Shown in pieces: positions 63,968 through 64,000 of a DNA stretch of 64,000 nt. The notes beneath the pieces are model-generated. The model was not told the origin of the DNA, made no database searches, and saw only the letters and a program-made list of their open reading frames with translations. A program made the translations under genes and the position numbers. Where the stretch lies: the NCBI GenBank assembly GCA_963691705.1, contig OY829538.1, forward strand, positions 79,056,781 through 79,120,780, given 5' to 3'. The DNA is from Viola odorata (Eukaryota; Streptophyta; Magnoliopsida; Malpighiales; Violaceae). The first letter of the stretch is position 1; the number at the start of each line of letters is the position of its first letter.

Positions 63968-64000
63968 ATTTGATCGTCAATCAAATACATAGATTTATAG

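Larger units (their letters stand above)
53321..64000 (-). mobile_element. Athila-like Ty3/gypsy element 3 (minus strand)
   Basis: From right to left: 5' LTR end (63971-64000 shows its last 30 bases), damaged primer site, remnant gag, pol (63966-59453), downstream ORF (58976-56739), 1.7 kb of spacer, 3' LTR (55028-53321). The two LTR ends seen at 53321 and 63971 share 30 identical bases starting TGATCGTCAATC. It inserted into gag of element 2; the left target bases are CACCT (53316-53320), the right copy lies outside. It lacks the N-terminal two-thirds of gag, so it cannot move unaided. Confidence 0.88.

Overview
The window is nuclear DNA from a eudicot plant. GT-AG introns, TIR-type resistance-gene exons (TNL genes are absent from grasses), hAT elements and Athila- and SIRE-like LTR retrotransposons all point that way. 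I cannot name the species. There are no bacterial features, no CRISPR array and no tRNA or rRNA gene.

Left part (1-33 kb): host genes and an NLR immune-receptor cluster. Positions 1-116 hold the 5' end of an aromatic amino acid (tyrosine/DOPA-type) decarboxylase on the minus strand. A 955-bp hAT-like element follows (1937-2891), then a five-exon WSD1-like wax-ester synthase/diacylglycerol acyltransferase gene (5236-3268, minus) whose HHxxxDG motif reads HQSLGDG. From 6.6 to 33 kb lies a cluster built by repeated duplication of one unit. It contains two BED zinc-finger NLRs (8114-11467 and 18773-21781), a TIR-NLR (29834-32940), and a TIR-BED gene that has lost its NB-ARC and keeps a decayed LRR tail (24653-27250). 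All NB-ARC domains are of the CNL, At4g27190/RPS2-like type, including the one joined to a TIR domain. Two NLRs and the TIR-NLR share a nearly identical 5' leader exon with a three-codon upstream ORF. Between them lie debris copies of WSD exons, MED19 (Mediator subunit 19) exons, a recurring small ORF starting MAGLLIS (one copy split by a second hAT element), an orphan NLR 3' UTR, and a possible 54-codon coiled-coil micro-gene with a TATA box.

Right part (33.7-64 kb): a nest of four LTR retrotransposons. Athila-like element 1 (33693 to about 50.4 kb, plus) has a tRNA-Asp primer site, gag, a broken pol and a frameshifted downstream ORF. It was invaded by a SIRE-like Ty1/copia element (40887-48201) that has two LTRs, a shortened gag and a second ORF but no pol at all. 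Athila-like element 2 (LTR, primer site, gag) begins about 50.5 kb. Its gag is interrupted at 53321 by Athila-like element 3 on the minus strand, which runs off the window and has lost most of gag from within its primer site.

Most unusual points: (i) the TIR + BED + CNL-type NLR combination and its breakdown products; (ii) the shared leader with a minimal uORF; (iii) the pol-less copia element with arrays of an 18-bp perfect palindrome in both LTRs and in front of its second ORF; (iv) family-specific short palindromes dispersed through each of the retroelements; (v) the possible micro-gene. Gene calls come from reading translations and splice signals by eye; family names are from recognised motifs, not from a database search.
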